From NCBI GenBank assembly GCA_017979445.1, contig CM030711.1, positions 11,315,221 to 11,379,220 of the forward strand: DNA of 64,000 nucleotides, written 5' to 3'. Below are positions 24,268-35,288 of the stretch, in pieces. Position 1 is the stretch's first letter, and the number at the start of each line of letters is the position of its first letter. The notes beneath the pieces were generated by a model that saw only the letters and a program-made list of their open reading frames with translations, searched no databases and was not told the origin of the DNA. Origin of the DNA: Akebia trifoliata (taxonomy: Eukaryota; Streptophyta; Magnoliopsida; Ranunculales; Lardizabalaceae). Position numbers and translations under genes: made by a program.

Positions 24268-25040
24268 CTCACCTATTACCCAAAGAGTTGTGCAGCTTAA
24301 TGATGATATTCTCCTCTTCAGCAGAGATGTTCCCTCTCTTTAAATCAGCCCTTAAGTAATTAATCCACCTTAATCTGCAACTCTTTCCACACCTTAACAA
24401 ACCTTCAAACAAAAAAAATAAAAAATTAAAACCCATTTCAAAATCAACTTATTTAACAACAAAACCCACTAATCATTTGTATGATTGCATACAAAACTTA
24501 AAAAAAAAAAAAAAAAAAAAAATCCAGGGAAAATGATTTCTGTCATTTGCAAATAAAAAAAAAAAAAAAAACACAAAATGTAAAAGAAATTAAAAAAACA
24601 AAAAAGACAGAATGGGTTTTTAATTTTGGAGAGTGAGCAATATTCTCACCAGAGAATAACCAAGAAAATAAGTGGGAAAATATTTTCTGAAAATAAATGG
24701 TTAGCATTTTGCTTTGAAAACCCATTTCCCCTCTGCAATCTTTGAAAAAGAGAGAGAGAGAGAGAGTTGGTTTTTAATAAAAGAACAAATCATTTTTCCT
24801 CCAGAGGAAGTTATTAGTAAAATATTTTCTTGAAAAACTATTTTCCCTCTACAATCATAAAGATCCATAGAACTCCAATAATTCCTAGAAAAACATATTA
24901 TAGAAACCTGCATTCTTGGGTAATGATCTCCATGATCCTTCACCATTAGCTTGGATGTATTTTAGCAACAAATCATCTTCTTCAGCTGTCCATCTCCCTT
25001 TCTTCAACCCAACTTTCTCACAACAAGGTGCTCTTCCCAT
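22057..25040 (-). CDS. R2R3-MYB transcription factor, subgroup 7 (flavonol regulator type)
   Basis: The gene is a complement join of 24908-25040 (133 bp), 24273-24402 (130 bp) and 22057-22957 (901 bp, with TGA), giving 387 aa. Both introns are GT-AG, and the 133/130-bp exons are the standard R2R3-MYB lengths. The start [15 protein letters not shown] is the canonical N-terminus. R2 (about 14-63) has its spaced Trp residues. R3 (about 66-114) has Ile in place of the first Trp, as is usual, and ends [15 protein letters not shown]. The R3 helix region lacks the [DE]LxxR-type bHLH-contact signature. [13 protein letters not shown] (141-153) matches the subgroup-7 motif and the protein ends AAWLLS (382-387), as in MYB11/12/111. 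Known role of this group: nuclear activators of flavonol biosynthesis genes (CHS, CHI, F3H, FLS) without a bHLH partner. The acidic Ser/Glu-rich C-terminus contains an internal duplication (232-340). There are no frame breaks, so it looks functional. The specific orthologue cannot be decided from sequence alone. Confidence 0.95.
22201..22527 (-). repeat. In-frame internal duplication in the MYB C-terminal region
   Basis: Residues 232-276 (22393-22527) and 277-340 (22201-22392) are copies of one another. Both open with DE-I/V-LTL-V/M-EERENG, both contain GTSEER, and both close with SNELYSSSS, then an S-C-F segment. The second copy is longer by an insertion around [11 protein letters not shown]. 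Both sit in the acidic region outside the DNA-binding domain, where activation functions usually lie. Confidence 0.85.
23269..23596. mobile_element. MULE-type MITE in MYB intron 2
   Basis: The 328-bp element has inverted ends gagaacttctattggcacct (left) and ccaatagaatttttct (right). Identical 9-bp flanks TTAAAAAAA lie at 23260-23268 and 23597-23605. Nine-base duplications are typical of Mutator-like elements, though the A/T-only sequence weakens the evidence. The ends resemble those of the decayed MULE at 31239-35288 (attggcaYCCC text). Non-coding. Confidence 0.7.
24184..24260. repeat. CA and GA microsatellites beside the exon 2 donor
   Basis: (CA)n at about 24192-24208 is followed by (AG)n at about 24230-24258. 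On the coding strand this is a (CT)n tract starting about a dozen bases after the intron 2 donor. Confidence 0.9.
24403..24907 (-). other. MYB intron 1 (505 bp)
   Basis: The donor is CAG|GTTTCT at 24907 and the acceptor is TTGAAG at 24403. It is AT-rich with several long A-runs (plus strand) and a short (GA)n at about 24750-24766. It is in phase 1, splitting a Gly codon, as in most R2R3-MYB genes. Confidence 0.9.
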
Positions 25041-25330
25041 CTTTCCAAACACTTAAGTCTGCTTCAGCTCTTTATGTTGTGTTGTGTTGTGTTGAGTTGA
25101 GGTGAGGGGAGGGGGTGATGATGAGAAAGTTAAAAATACCAATAATAAGAGAGAGAGAGAGTGTGTGTGTGTGTGTGTGAAGTGGGCCCAGTAAGGATGT
25201 TGAGAGATATACGGTGATGAAATGTGCCACGTGGTAAAATGAGGTACGTCATCGTCGTGGCTGATGGACATTCTAGAAGAACTCATCACGAGCCTCAATC
25301 TCCCACGTTGATGCGCTTCTTAACGTACGG
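25041..25330 (-). promoter_or_regulatory. MYB upstream region with clustered ACGT elements
   Basis: Upstream of the start codon: (GA)n and (GT)n microsatellites (25149-25179), a weak TATA candidate (gtatatct on the minus strand, about 25205-25213), a perfect G-box CCACGTGG (25227-25234), a TGACGTAC element (minus strand, about 25244-25251), CCACGTTG (25304-25310) and AACGTACG (25322-25329). Known background: Arabidopsis MYB12/MYB111 are controlled by the bZIP factor HY5 through ACGT elements. Light/UV-B control here is inference. Confidence 0.55.
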
Positions 25331-26559
25331 AGCCTTTTGTCCCACTCTTTTATTTCCCCTTCATTTAATCTACCATTTCATCACACAGCTTTTATTATTT
25401 CATCTACCCAATCACATTGATCTGGGAATTACTTTTTTATTCTTCGATTCTCTCATTAATTTAAAATGTGTTCATCGCCATTTTTTAAGGAGTACATTTG
25501 TATTTTTAAGTGTCTTGGAGTTCAATCACACTCGTCAGTAGAATATTCAAATCTACTTGCGGGAGTAGGGGATCTATGTTTCCTTGTTTGTCGTTTCGAA
25601 TTTAGATTCTTGATTCACCGCTCTAAAACGAACCCCATTAGGCGTTAGTAGAGTTGGTAAAGTGACTACAATATAAATATCACATAAATATTATATTATA
25701 ATGTTATATTATACTATATTATAACATGATATTATATTATAAGATCTCTTCTAATACAACATTAAACGTATTATATTATGCCTTCTACAACTGGGTTTGT
25801 TGTCTCCCACGACCATCAACCATTTTATTTTGTACCTTGTGATTTGGTATAATAAATATATAAAAAAATAAATATGATATCGATCTTATTGTCTAAACTA
25901 AGGAGTTGTTTGTTTCTGATTAATAAAATCATATTCGTCTCCGTAATCTCAATCACATTGTAATCATCTTGATGTATATAAGTGTTACTCTAATAATCAA
26001 AATCCAAAATTAATTAAAATTAGAAATGAGGTAAATTTTGTTTCTTAGATACTTGTTACTTTTTTTTTTCCTTAATCTAAAAGTTAAAATTTTACACTTA
26101 TTATATATATTTCAAAACATACTTATAGAAACTTGGTCAACAAAAGTAGATTTTGATTCTTATTTTTAAAAACAATAATAGAAACAACGTTGATTATAGT
26201 ATATATATATATGTATGTATGTATAGTTTTCTTGCATGCTTTCCACGAGGATAGATTATGTTATGTTATATTATATTATATTAAATTATTCCTTCTAAGG
26301 TGAGTTAATTTTCTTCCAAATCAAATAATGAGGTAGATCATTTCGTACCGATTCATGATTCAAATTATATAAGCCTTTCTCCAATAGTTAGAATCCAAAA
26401 TCAATCAAAATAAGAAAAATGTGGCAAGAAATTTTTTTCTTTCTTTTTATAGTTTGGACTTTAAGTGTTTCTTCTTCTTCTCTATTTTTTTTAATTTTTT
26501 TATGACAAGATGATTAAACTTACGTTCGACTAGGGGGACTAGATGAGTTAGGGTTGGGA
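25331..26559. other. Non-genic DNA with AT-rich tandem text
   Basis: 25680-25790 and 26250-26285 are runs of tattatatta-like imperfect repeats. Frames at 25224-25648 show no recognisable domain. Confidence 0.45.
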
Positions 26560-26720
26560 CCAAGGCTTATGGGACTTTCACTTGGGTACATGCAACACCC
26601 ACACATCATACTCACAAGGTAGTGAGAAAATGCTCTCACAGGTGGCCCCAAGGAAATATTGCTCATAGTGGGTATCGAACACACAACCTAAAATTGCTTC
26701 TTCTTCTTTTTTGCCATAAA
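26560..26720 (-). mobile_element. SINE-like sequence candidate
   Basis: On the minus strand TGGCAAAAAAG (about 26706-26716) fits an A box and tgtgttcgataccc (about 26670-26683) fits a B box, at normal tRNA-like spacing. The downstream body is ggggccacctgtgagag and so on. No clear tail or target duplication. Confidence 0.35.
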
Positions 26721-28106
26721 GTTCAATTTTTAAGCTTAGGCATGTAATATATTTTCCTATCATAACAATAGAAACTAGGTTAATTAACTAAAATATATTA
26801 TTATTCTAGTGCCCAAATAAATATTAGAGAACATTTGAGGATTATTTTTATTTTTTTCTATTCGCTTGCTCGGGTCCTGCACAAAGGGAAATGACAATCA
26901 ATTTGTACAATTTGATTTTGACATTTGGAAATCATAATGAAGAGTCATAATCTAACAATCACAACTAAACATCTCCCACCCTGAACGTTGCAATGAATGT
27001 TTAAAAATTATTTGGACATGTGAAAAAAAAAGGATAAATTTGATACCAAAGTCCATTGAATTTAGCCGATTTTTCACATAATATTAATAAGAGTCGTGAC
27101 AAATTTACCCCTTTTTCAAGTGGTGTTGAGTGTCCAGAGAGAGTAAGATTAGACGAGAAATACAAGTCTCCTAGTGATCAACGTAAGTTCCTTTGAGGGA
27201 ATAATTTTTCGAAGGAATCTCTAGGGATATCCTCGCATCACATCGTACAATAATTGGCATCTCCGTACAAAATCAGAGTTAATGATTAGAAATTTTTTTT
27301 TGTATGTACACTCATTGAATCACTAGGTTAAAAAAAATTAAAAATAGTAGAGTATGACACTACACTACTATAGGACAAATAACAAAAATGGAAAGATTAC
27401 AAATTTAAAAAGAAAAATCATAAATAACAATAAATAAAAAAAACCTACCAAGATTCAATCCAGCCGAAGATCTAAATCAGGGACCTATACAGAATATGAT
27501 TGATGTTAATGATCTTGATATTTGTGATCATACGTACGTAGAAGATAATAGTGAACGGTGGATATCAATGTGGTTTTACCACAAAATCTTCTCACATGGA
27601 AATAATGTTTTTATTGTTTATTTGGTTAGATAGAAAATTTGGATCCATTCGTAAACTTCCATTAATATTTTCTTCTGACACGTGGTCCATCATGGAATGG
27701 TGGGTCCACTTTGATAATACACTTTGTCATCTTTATTCAATTTATTAGTGTGGTCCCAGTATTAATTGAATACTTTTAAGTAGAAAATACAAATTTAAAT
27801 TTTCTCAAATAATGCAATTTACCCTTTCAAGATTCTTAAAATCATTTTTCAATGCGGTTTGATGTTGAAATTATTGTTAAATATTTATTAAAAAAAAAAT
27901 GTAAATTTTCTTATATCAATCAAACACCGCCACATTTTTAATAAAGATATTTTTAAAGTTTTCTTTTTGTGAGAAGTACATGTCCTCATGCAATAATAGA
28001 ATAAATTAAAAGCTTCACCAGGTTTGTCATGATTTAATTATTTAAGATGATACTTAATGAAGCAATAAATTTACGATCTATTTAGGGATTTGTGATGGAA
28101 TTTCAC
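26721..28106. other. Non-genic AT-rich DNA
   Basis: I see no gene, RNA or well-bounded element. Short frames are not supported by any motif. Confidence 0.45.
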
Positions 28107-28285
28107 TTTTTTTTTTTTTTTTGATAATTTGAAATGAGACTAATCCCTACTGTCGCACACCTCAACCCAATTTTTTCAATCTGTAATAGATTAAATCACG
28201 ATGCCAATCAATTTCGAACACCCGATTAGAGGAAACAAATCCATGTCACTAATTTTACCGTTGAGTCAACTCTTTGGATGTTAAG
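28107..28285 (-). mobile_element. tRNA-derived SINE with poly-A tail
   Basis: Read on the minus strand: an A-box-like TGACTCAACGG (28258-28268), a B-box-like GGTGTTCGAAATT (about 28211-28223), about 85 bp of body, and a terminal A-run (the T-run 28107-28122 on the plus strand). The order and spacing fit a plant SINE. The 5' end is approximate and no target duplication was confirmed. Confidence 0.6.
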
Positions 28286-28931
28286 AGTTTCAATCTTAAG
28301 GGTTATATTGGACAAATAATATGAAATTCATGAATTATGTACAAATAAAATATATTGTAAGTGTGTATTAATAAAGAGAGAGAATAGTTTTGAGGGTAAT
28401 TCTACATAGAAAATTTAATAACTAAAGGGAATAATTAATCTAATAAAAGCAGGCTGATGTTGAGCCATGGGCGCTAAGTCTAGATTCATAGTTTTGATCT
28501 TTGGTAGATGTGATGTATTTTTCTTCAAACTAAGAGGGGTATAATAGTCATTGTACTAACTATTCGTACCTCTTGAAAATACAGCTTGATTGATAATTTT
28601 ATACCTATTTGATTCAAATATTTTTTCATAGTAGAGTCCATAAATAGGCCCATGGACGTGATGGAAATTGTCAAATCTAACGTTTAGAAAGCATCAATTG
28701 GAGCACGAGATCCATTATCCTCGTTTTTAATTATATATATTATTGGAAAAGACCTTAAAGATTGTATTTTTGATCATTTGAATCAAAAACTTATTTGACA
28801 GAAATCATAGACCCTTTGAAGTCCACTTTTCAGAACATTGCCTTTGCAAAGACCTTTTGCAGCTTTTTTTTTTTTTTTTTCATAAAAGACTAGTTTGGTA
28901 TGGTGCAAATCATTTGCAAATACAAATAATT
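28286..28931. other. Non-genic spacer
   Basis: AT-rich, with a poly-T run at about 28864-28880. No gene is visible. Confidence 0.45.
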
Positions 28932-29780
28932 TAAAAATAATTACTTAAAGGATCCTTGTAGAGGGACTTCTCTCTAAATAGTCTTCATGTTTTGGACGGT
29001 CTCTTAATAATTCATTTAGTAAACTTTTCTTTTCTTAACAGTCCCTAGACCTCATCTACCACATTTCTCATGATTGAATGTCTTAATCGTTTAAACCCAT
29101 CATTTTCATCAAATTTTGTTAGATTTTTTGCATCTTAATCGAGTTTCGGAGATTCCATTCTGTTGGAAAAGATTTAAGAAGGAAAAAAAAGTTAGTTTCT
29201 AATTTTTTTTTCAAATATTTTGAAGATACTTGTAAAAAAACCTAGGTTTTTTATTTTTATTTTTTCACATTTATCTTAATTTTTGGATGAAAATCGATCA
29301 AGAATGATTCTATTGGGTTGAAATCATCTAAAGTTAAACAAGTTGCTATCTCAAGTTTTTAGTCGACCTTTCTATGTATTTTGGTTTAAAAAACTTGAAA
29401 ATTGCAAATGGGTGGCTTTTACTAGTGTTGAGTTCAACAATAAATAAAAAACGGTGAACTCGATAGTAAATAGTGGTGAGCTAGACAATAAAAATTGTGA
29501 ACTCGATAGTAAATAAAAAGTGTCGAGTTCGACAGTAAATAAAAGTGGTGAACTCGAAATTAAATAGTAATGAGTTTGATAGTAAAAAGTGTTGAGTTCG
29601 ACAATAAATGAAAATGGTGAACTCGACAGTAACTAAAAAAGCGGTGAGTTCACCAATAATAAAGGACCATTTAGAAAAGAAAAAAAAAAGTTTACAAAAT
29701 ATTTTGCCAAGCTATTGTAGAAAACCTAGGGACTATTTAAAAAGAAATCCCTCCGTGAGGTTCCATTAAATAATTTTCTA
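28932..29780. mobile_element. TIR element of ~850 bp carrying a minisatellite
   Basis: The left end (aaaataattacttaaaggat, then ccttgtagagggacttctct, then ctaaatagtc) is mirrored by the right end (gactatttaaaaagaaatcc, then ctccgtgaggttccattaaa). The inverted termini are about 48 bp with scattered mismatches. The middle contains the minisatellite at 29424-29660. There is no transposase frame and the superfamily is unclear. Confidence 0.6.
29424..29660. repeat. Minisatellite, ~25-30-bp unit with GTCGAGTTCGAC-type palindromes
   Basis: About nine units of the form gtggtgaactcgacagtaaa followed by taaaa. Several units contain palindromes gttgagttcaac, gtcgagttcgac or gtgagttcac. Confidence 0.8.
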
Positions 29781-29985
29781 AAATAAATTTTACTGGTACT
29801 TTGTTACACAATGCAAATCATGATTTGCGGTACAAAAAAAATATTGCAAATTCTTTGCAAAATTATTTGACTCCAACTTATGCCTATTAAAATTGCTAAA
29901 ATACCCCTAATCAAGGAAATTAATCAAAATAGTTCATATTTAAACATTCTCGATTCCTATTAGATCTAGTTCTCCATTAGTTCGT

Positions 29986-30212
29986 ATTTTTTGTTTTTTT
30001 TTGTTTTTGTTGCTAACCGAGTGTCCGGGCCAGCTTGCGTGCACCATGACTAATGTCGGGGAGGACTATCATGACAACCCACTGAAATGGTCTCCCAATT
30101 AAATCATGAGAAAATCCAAGAGGGGAATCGAACCCATGACAATTAGAATTGAGATTTTCTTATTTCTCCGGAGATGCCTCAAGGGGAACTCTGAGCTATC
30201 GACTTTTACGAT
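29986..30212 (-). mobile_element. tRNA-derived SINE with A box, B box and A-rich tail
   Basis: On the minus strand, TAGCTCAGAGT (30188-30198) fits the A-box consensus and GGGTTCGATTCCCC (30122-30135) is a near-perfect B box. They are about 55-65 bp apart, somewhat wider than in a tRNA. The body runs to ggcccggacactcggttagc and ends in A-rich text (aacaaaaacaaaaaaaaac, 29986-30010). There is no tRNA cloverleaf, so this is a SINE rather than a tRNA gene. Confidence 0.65.
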
Positions 30213-30332
30213 TAGTTGGTCCAAGCCGTGCAATTTTTTTTTTCAAATGTTTTATTTATAAAAAAGATTATGAATTAATATTAAAGAAATCACGAATAAA
30301 TAAAATAGTCCAAGTGATTTTTGTAAAGGAAA

Positions 30333-30489
30333 ATGCTGGAATGACACAAAGGTGACAAAAATGATGTGGTGGCGCACACATAACCATAAATGCTTTTTAC
30401 TCGTATCTCGCAGAAAAGCATCTACAGTAATGTGGGTGACACCACATCATTTTGTCACCTTTGTGTCTCCGTTTATGTCACCCTAGCAC
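30333..30489. repeat. Foldback MITE (family B), copy 4
   Basis: It runs from atgctggaatgacacaaagg to gtcaccctagcac. Arms acacaaaggtgacaaaaatg and tgatgtggtg pair with caccacatcattttgtcacc and tttgtgt. The apex tactcgtatctcgcagaaaa is shared with other copies. Confidence 0.8.
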
Positions 30490-31238
30490 ACAAAATTTTA
30501 CATATAACACATCAATCCTTTTGAAATTAACTTATTGTTTATAAGTAAAAGTTGGTGTGTTAATAGAAAAAAGCCTTCACAGTATACATTTTTACCATTT
30601 ATATGATGTATGATTGGCCTCCATAGGACTAAGAGACCCTAAGAAATAGTGTGGACATCCTGTCCAACATTTTTGGAGACAAAGAAGTACTATTGGGATA
30701 CAAATCAGAAATGTCCTTTGCCTTATATAAGGTTACATTGTCCTATTGGTGTCGTATATTTAGAAAAAGTCATGGATATTCCTCGAGATGCACGAGGAAT
30801 AAATTGGTGGGGTCCATCAAATACAAAATAGTCCGGGCATAGGACTACAAGTTGCTCGGGTGTACAATATCATTTTCCATTATTTATTCAAAAGATCTAA
30901 GGACCACCATCTTTGCCACACAAGCTGCTTCCTTTGTCTAATATTTATACAGCAAATCTCTCTTTATTTAGGAAATATTTTCTTACAATCACATTTATTA
31001 AAATAGGGACTAACAGGTCCCTTGTTATAGAATATTGGACCTTTAAGGACCCTATTTTAGAAACATTTTCCTATAAGAGATTTTATGTAACATCCCCTAC
31101 AATTTTTGTCCAAAACTATCAGAAATACCCTTCATCTATATTAAGTTATTAATTTGTCATTTACTATTTAATAAATTAGTGAAAATACCTTAATCCTTTG
31201 TATGTTTCTCTTCCCCTCTCTCGAATCCATTAAAAGAA
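30490..31238. other. Non-genic spacer
   Basis: Overlapping frames at 30649-30842 and 30913-31152 have no recognisable domain. Confidence 0.45.
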
Positions 31239-31269
31239 GAGAGATGACATTCGCACCCCAACTTCAACA

Positions 31270-31276
31270 CCCCCCC

Positions 31277-31307
<31 letters not shown>
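31270..31307. repeat. C28 homopolymer followed by A10
   Basis: Twenty-eight consecutive C (31270-31297), then ten A. An unusually long C-run for a plant genome, inside the MULE left end. Confidence 0.95.
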
Positions 31308-31308
<1 letters not shown>

Positions 31309-32143
31309 TCTTAAATTATTTATCACATCCCAACTTTTTTCTCGAGCTGCCACTAGCACCTCAATTTCTTAAATTATTTATCACATCTCAACTTTTAAAT
31401 GTTGATACGATATTGCTTGAGAAATTTTTTTAAAGTAAGATTTTATAATCCAGAATCTACTATTATTAATCAACAATTACAAATCTAACTCTTTCTATTG
31501 GTTATGCAATAGCAAATCTCAACATTACCAACCATTGTAACATATTTTAGTAGTTGTTTACAATTATGGTTAGGCTTGTAAAATCTTAAACCCCAAAAAA
31601 ATATATCAAAAAATGAGAGAGCTTCTTATGGCACACCAACTTTACTTATTCTTAATTGTTCACTTAAAATGACTAAATCAAGAACTTGGGCCGATAATAT
31701 TCAAATCAATTTTAATGATTAAAAAGAACCTTATAAAAAATAATGACTATTAGAAAGAGTTCTACATTACCAAGATTAAAAATAACCATATAAAAAAAAA
31801 TAACGAATATTAAAAAACATCCTACAAAATCAAAATGATACCTCACAAAAATATAGTTCTTCAAAAGAAATTAATGGAAATATTAAAAAATAGACTTCAA
31901 AAAAGAAGAACGTCATAACTAAAAACCTATCTATATGAATGTTTAAATTGAAATTCGACATGTAAGATGATTATGCCCTTCTTCATGACAACGGCTGCAA
32001 TGTATTGACAAATTTTTTTTTTTTAACTTCTTATGACTCAATATATCTCTTCTTCGATCTACTTGGTGAATGATGAGTATGTGGAGGTTGTATGTTAGTT
32101 TCCAAGGTTTTTTTCTATCCCATCACCTTCTAATTGTGACATG

Positions 32144-33171
32144 TCATGTGTCCACATAGATTGTATGTGATATGAATAAATTATACCTTGTGTATGTTTT
32201 TTTATAACAATCGACGACAAAAGGAGACACTGAATAATGTAATTTCAAAAATACAACATATGTATGTATGGACGGAATACCGGTAAACATCCAATCGTAA
32301 CAGGAGCATGTCATGTCTTGTAGATTCACACGATGGTATAATGATCCTCGACATACCTCAAATTCAAATTGTGATGCTTAATAAGTCTCCAAACTCTCGC
32401 TCCATGTTGTATTTTTCTTTATTTTCAAATCAACTAAATGACCAACTATAGCACTCCATTGTTCTTCACGACGTCTATTGATCAAATTCATCATTTTCAT
32501 TATAATCTTATCAACAAGTCCTAAAATTGGCATGTTATATGCTTTTATAATCCATTTATTGTATGATTTTGCATGATTGGATGTAAGCAAGTCATAAAGC
32601 TTGGTCGAGAACTTGCAATTCGCCCAATGTTCATGTGATAATGTTATCGCCCAATCATATGCCTTAAGTAAGATAAGCTTAACTTCATTCAATAGTTTTT
32701 TGTAATCTTCTTCAAACCTTGAATAAGCCATTTTATTAAGTAGATTATTTAAGGATTGTTGAATTTACTTCAAGAAGTGACATCCCACTAAGTGTTACAT
32801 AAAATTTTACTTCAGATGGCGATAACAATGTAAATGAAATCTAGAACCAAAAGTATCTTTCACAACACAAAGTATATTTTGATTCCTATTTGAAACAAAT
32901 ATGATATCCTGATCACCATTCAATGCCATTTTTAGATTTAATTGAAACCACTTCCAATATTCATGTCTCCGAGCTAACAACAGAAAATGCTATTGGGAAT
33001 ATGCCATTATCGGCATCGACAGATGTTGCTGCAAGTAGTGTCCCTTTGAATTCTACCTTTCAAAAATGTCCTATCAATAAATAAAATGGGACGACAATCT
33101 GATAGAAAATCACGGAAGGATGTGTGGAATGCAACAAATAATGATGAAAATGTGAATCCTTTATTACCATA
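32144..33171 (-). pseudogene. MuDR-type (MULE) transposase fragment
   Basis: Minus-strand pieces in shifting frames match the MULE transposase core in order: RPILFIDRTFLKG (first acidic site, about 33060-33100); FKGTLLAATSVDADNGIFPI in another frame; EYWKWFQLNLKM; a DIIFVSNRNQ segment where family members usually have S/T-D-R, so the second acidic residue appears to be Asn; FHLHCYRHLK; then a long helical stretch (32378-32731); and a SWIM-type CSCYDWMFTGIPSIH (about 32265-32310) whose later Cys is Ser. At least two frameshifts and several stops are present. The reading stops exactly at the solo LTR (33171/33172). Known function: cut-and-paste transposition. This copy is inactive. Confidence 0.85.
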
Positions 33172-35103
33172 TGTAGACATGAGATGTTTGTCGTGAAACC
33201 TTAATGCTACGTTATTCGGAGTCGCCACAATTTTTTTTGGAAATGAGTGTGAATGAACACTCGGAATTTTGAAATTAATTTACGTCATAGTGACTCTCAT
33301 AAACGAAAAGGATATAGTCTATCTAAGATCTAGGTTCGGAGGTTCAATTAAAGAAAGGGGAAGGTGTTAGACTCCCCACCCTCTCCACCAAAGGTGGTTA
33401 TCTTGAAACTTGACAATTCTTTTGGTAAAACTTAAGAAAACAAATGAAAATCCATTAGAATACATGCCAGAGGTAGTATGTGCATTGGGTTTTGATTTCA
33501 ATGTGACATTATGGACATTCTATGAAAAATGATAATCCATGCAACCACATTGTTTTTTATGGATATGAATGTTGATTTGAGATTTTAGAGAGATTCCATG
33601 ATGGAATTCCCTTGAGGCCACAACCTTGATGCATATATGCAAGGCTAGAAACTTAGTGCTTCACCCCAACAAGATGGTGGTACAAATTTCTTCATCATTG
33701 CTATGCATATGTGAGTGGGTGCACTGTGTACAACATGATGCATGAGATATAGGAAAAGAAAGCTTTAACCCCCATCCTTCGATCGAATCTTCGTCCAACT
33801 TATCGGAGATGGGAGATGGTGTGCATTGCATTCTAAGGGATTTCTAAAAAGAAAAATAAGAAGGTTAGAAGTAGAAGATGCAAACTTTGAATATAAACCT
33901 AACCTATACCCACATTGTTGGAGAAGTGAGTAGAAATTTTTGTAGAATTTGGGATAGAGAAATAGGGATTTGAGGGTATGAATTGTTTATAGAAAATAAA
34001 TATATTTATAGAGTTTTTAGAAGATTTTTGGGGATAAAATGGTCCAACCATAAAAATAAAGAGAATGGACATGAGGTTTATGTTATTTTTTTTGGATTTT
34101 TTATTTGTATGAGGGTAAAAATGACATTTGTTAAGAAACTAAAAAAATATTATTTGATCTTTGATTTTTTGGTAAATAGAAGTGAGAGAACAAAAAATAC
34201 TTTTGGGAGGGTGAGTAGAAGAGTAGCATATGTAAATGTGAAGTGGTAGGTGAAAAGTAAACATTAATTCATTTGTAAATAACTAAAAAAGTAAGGGTGG
34301 ATGTATATTTTTGAAATAGATCAATGGGAGAACAAAATTATTTTTGGAAGGGTGAGTAGGGGAGTGACGTGTGTAAATGTAAAGTGGTAGGTAAAAAGTA
34401 AATCTTGATTCATTTGTAAATAACTCATAAAATAAGGGTGGATGTATATTTTTGAAATAGAATAATGGGAAAGCTCCATGTATGTACTTGAAGATTCTCA
34501 CCTTTTGAGGGTATGATTAGAAGTTCTCTCAACTTTATAAATTATTATCAAAGACCAAAATATCTTCTTGGTTTGACTACACCTTTGAGAAAGATATTCT
34601 TGAATTTTCACAAGGAAGAGTTCACTCTCCAATTAGATTATAGCATTGGGTATTGGAGGCTTATGAGAGATCAACATGTGTCATCTTTGAAGGGGGTGTG
34701 AGATAATGGAGTTAGAATGAGCTTGGTATTAAACTTAGGGGATAGACTTGGGCTATGGATTTTGAGTTAGGAGATGGACTTGGTTTTGGGTTAGGAGATA
34801 AATTTGGGTTATGGACTTGGTTTTTGATTTTGGGTATAAATTTGAGTTATGGACTTTGTTTTGGATTTGGGTTAGGATATGAATGATGGATCAGTTAATG
34901 GAAAATGGATATGGATTCGGATTGGATTAAGGAGAAGGTAGGGGTATATAAAACAATATGACATTATGCATGTATGCATGTATGCATGGTAATGATGCCA
35001 AGTAGCAATGTGGACCTGTTGAAAGGCTTAATCTCTTAATTGAAATCAACTCGAGAAAGTTTTGAATTTTTCTAACGAGTTCGTGCAAATTGGGGTGTCT
35101 ACA
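33172..35103 (-). mobile_element. Solo LTR of a Tat/Ogre-type gypsy element, TSD CCATA
   Basis: The 1932-bp LTR reads tgtagaca...tgtctaca on the plus strand (TG..CA ends on both strands) and is flanked by identical CCATA at 33167-33171 and 35104-35108. It aligns along its length with the LTR at 54733-56690: the first ~200 bp after tgtagaca, the gaaggtgttag text near 33360, and the final attggggtgtctaca. An internal ~145-bp duplication lies at about 34180-34470. No PBS, PPT or coding sequence adjoins it, so internal DNA was removed by LTR-LTR recombination. Confidence 0.9.
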
Positions 35104-35288
35104 CCATAGTTATAAACAAGTACTGAAATTGTTTGAATTAAGTATTATAATTATTTGAAATTGATTAAATATGAGCCAAACCTTTGTATTGTTTAGAGGG
35201 TGTGCTTTAATTATTTATTGGGGTCTGATAAATAATTTAAGAAATTGGGGTGTAATTAGTAACAGTGGGGATGCCAATAACAACTCTC

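Larger units (their letters stand above)
22958..24272 (-). other. MYB intron 2 (1315 bp)
   Basis: Donor GTGAGT follows exon 2 at 24272; acceptor TGCAG precedes exon 3 at 22958. It contains a MULE-type MITE, an AT microsatellite (about 23147-23166), CA and GA microsatellites next to the donor, two CACGTG boxes (23085-23090 and 23210-23215) and a TATATAA string (about 23070-23076) about 110 bp before exon 3. Much of 23530-24272 is duplicated at 46606-47609. Confidence 0.9.
31239..35288 (-). mobile_element. Decayed Mutator-like element (MULE) interrupted by a solo LTR
   Basis: The ends are inverted: gagagatgacattcgcaccc (31239) and the complement of the right end, gagagttgttattggcatcc (35288). 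Flanking 9-mers ttaaaagaa / ttaaataat agree at six positions, a weak duplication. Inside are a broken MuDR-type transposase (32144-33171, minus strand) and a solo LTR (33172-35103). Subterminal text cctcaatttcttaaattatt (about 31360) is mirrored at about 35195-35240. After removing the LTR only ~180 bp lie upstream of the transposase fragment, so its N-terminal part was lost before the LTR inserted. Confidence 0.7.

Noticed and set aside
30100..30212. A tRNA gene on the minus strand (good B box)
   Set aside because: No acceptor stem or anticodon arm around the boxes and an A-rich tail downstream: a SINE.
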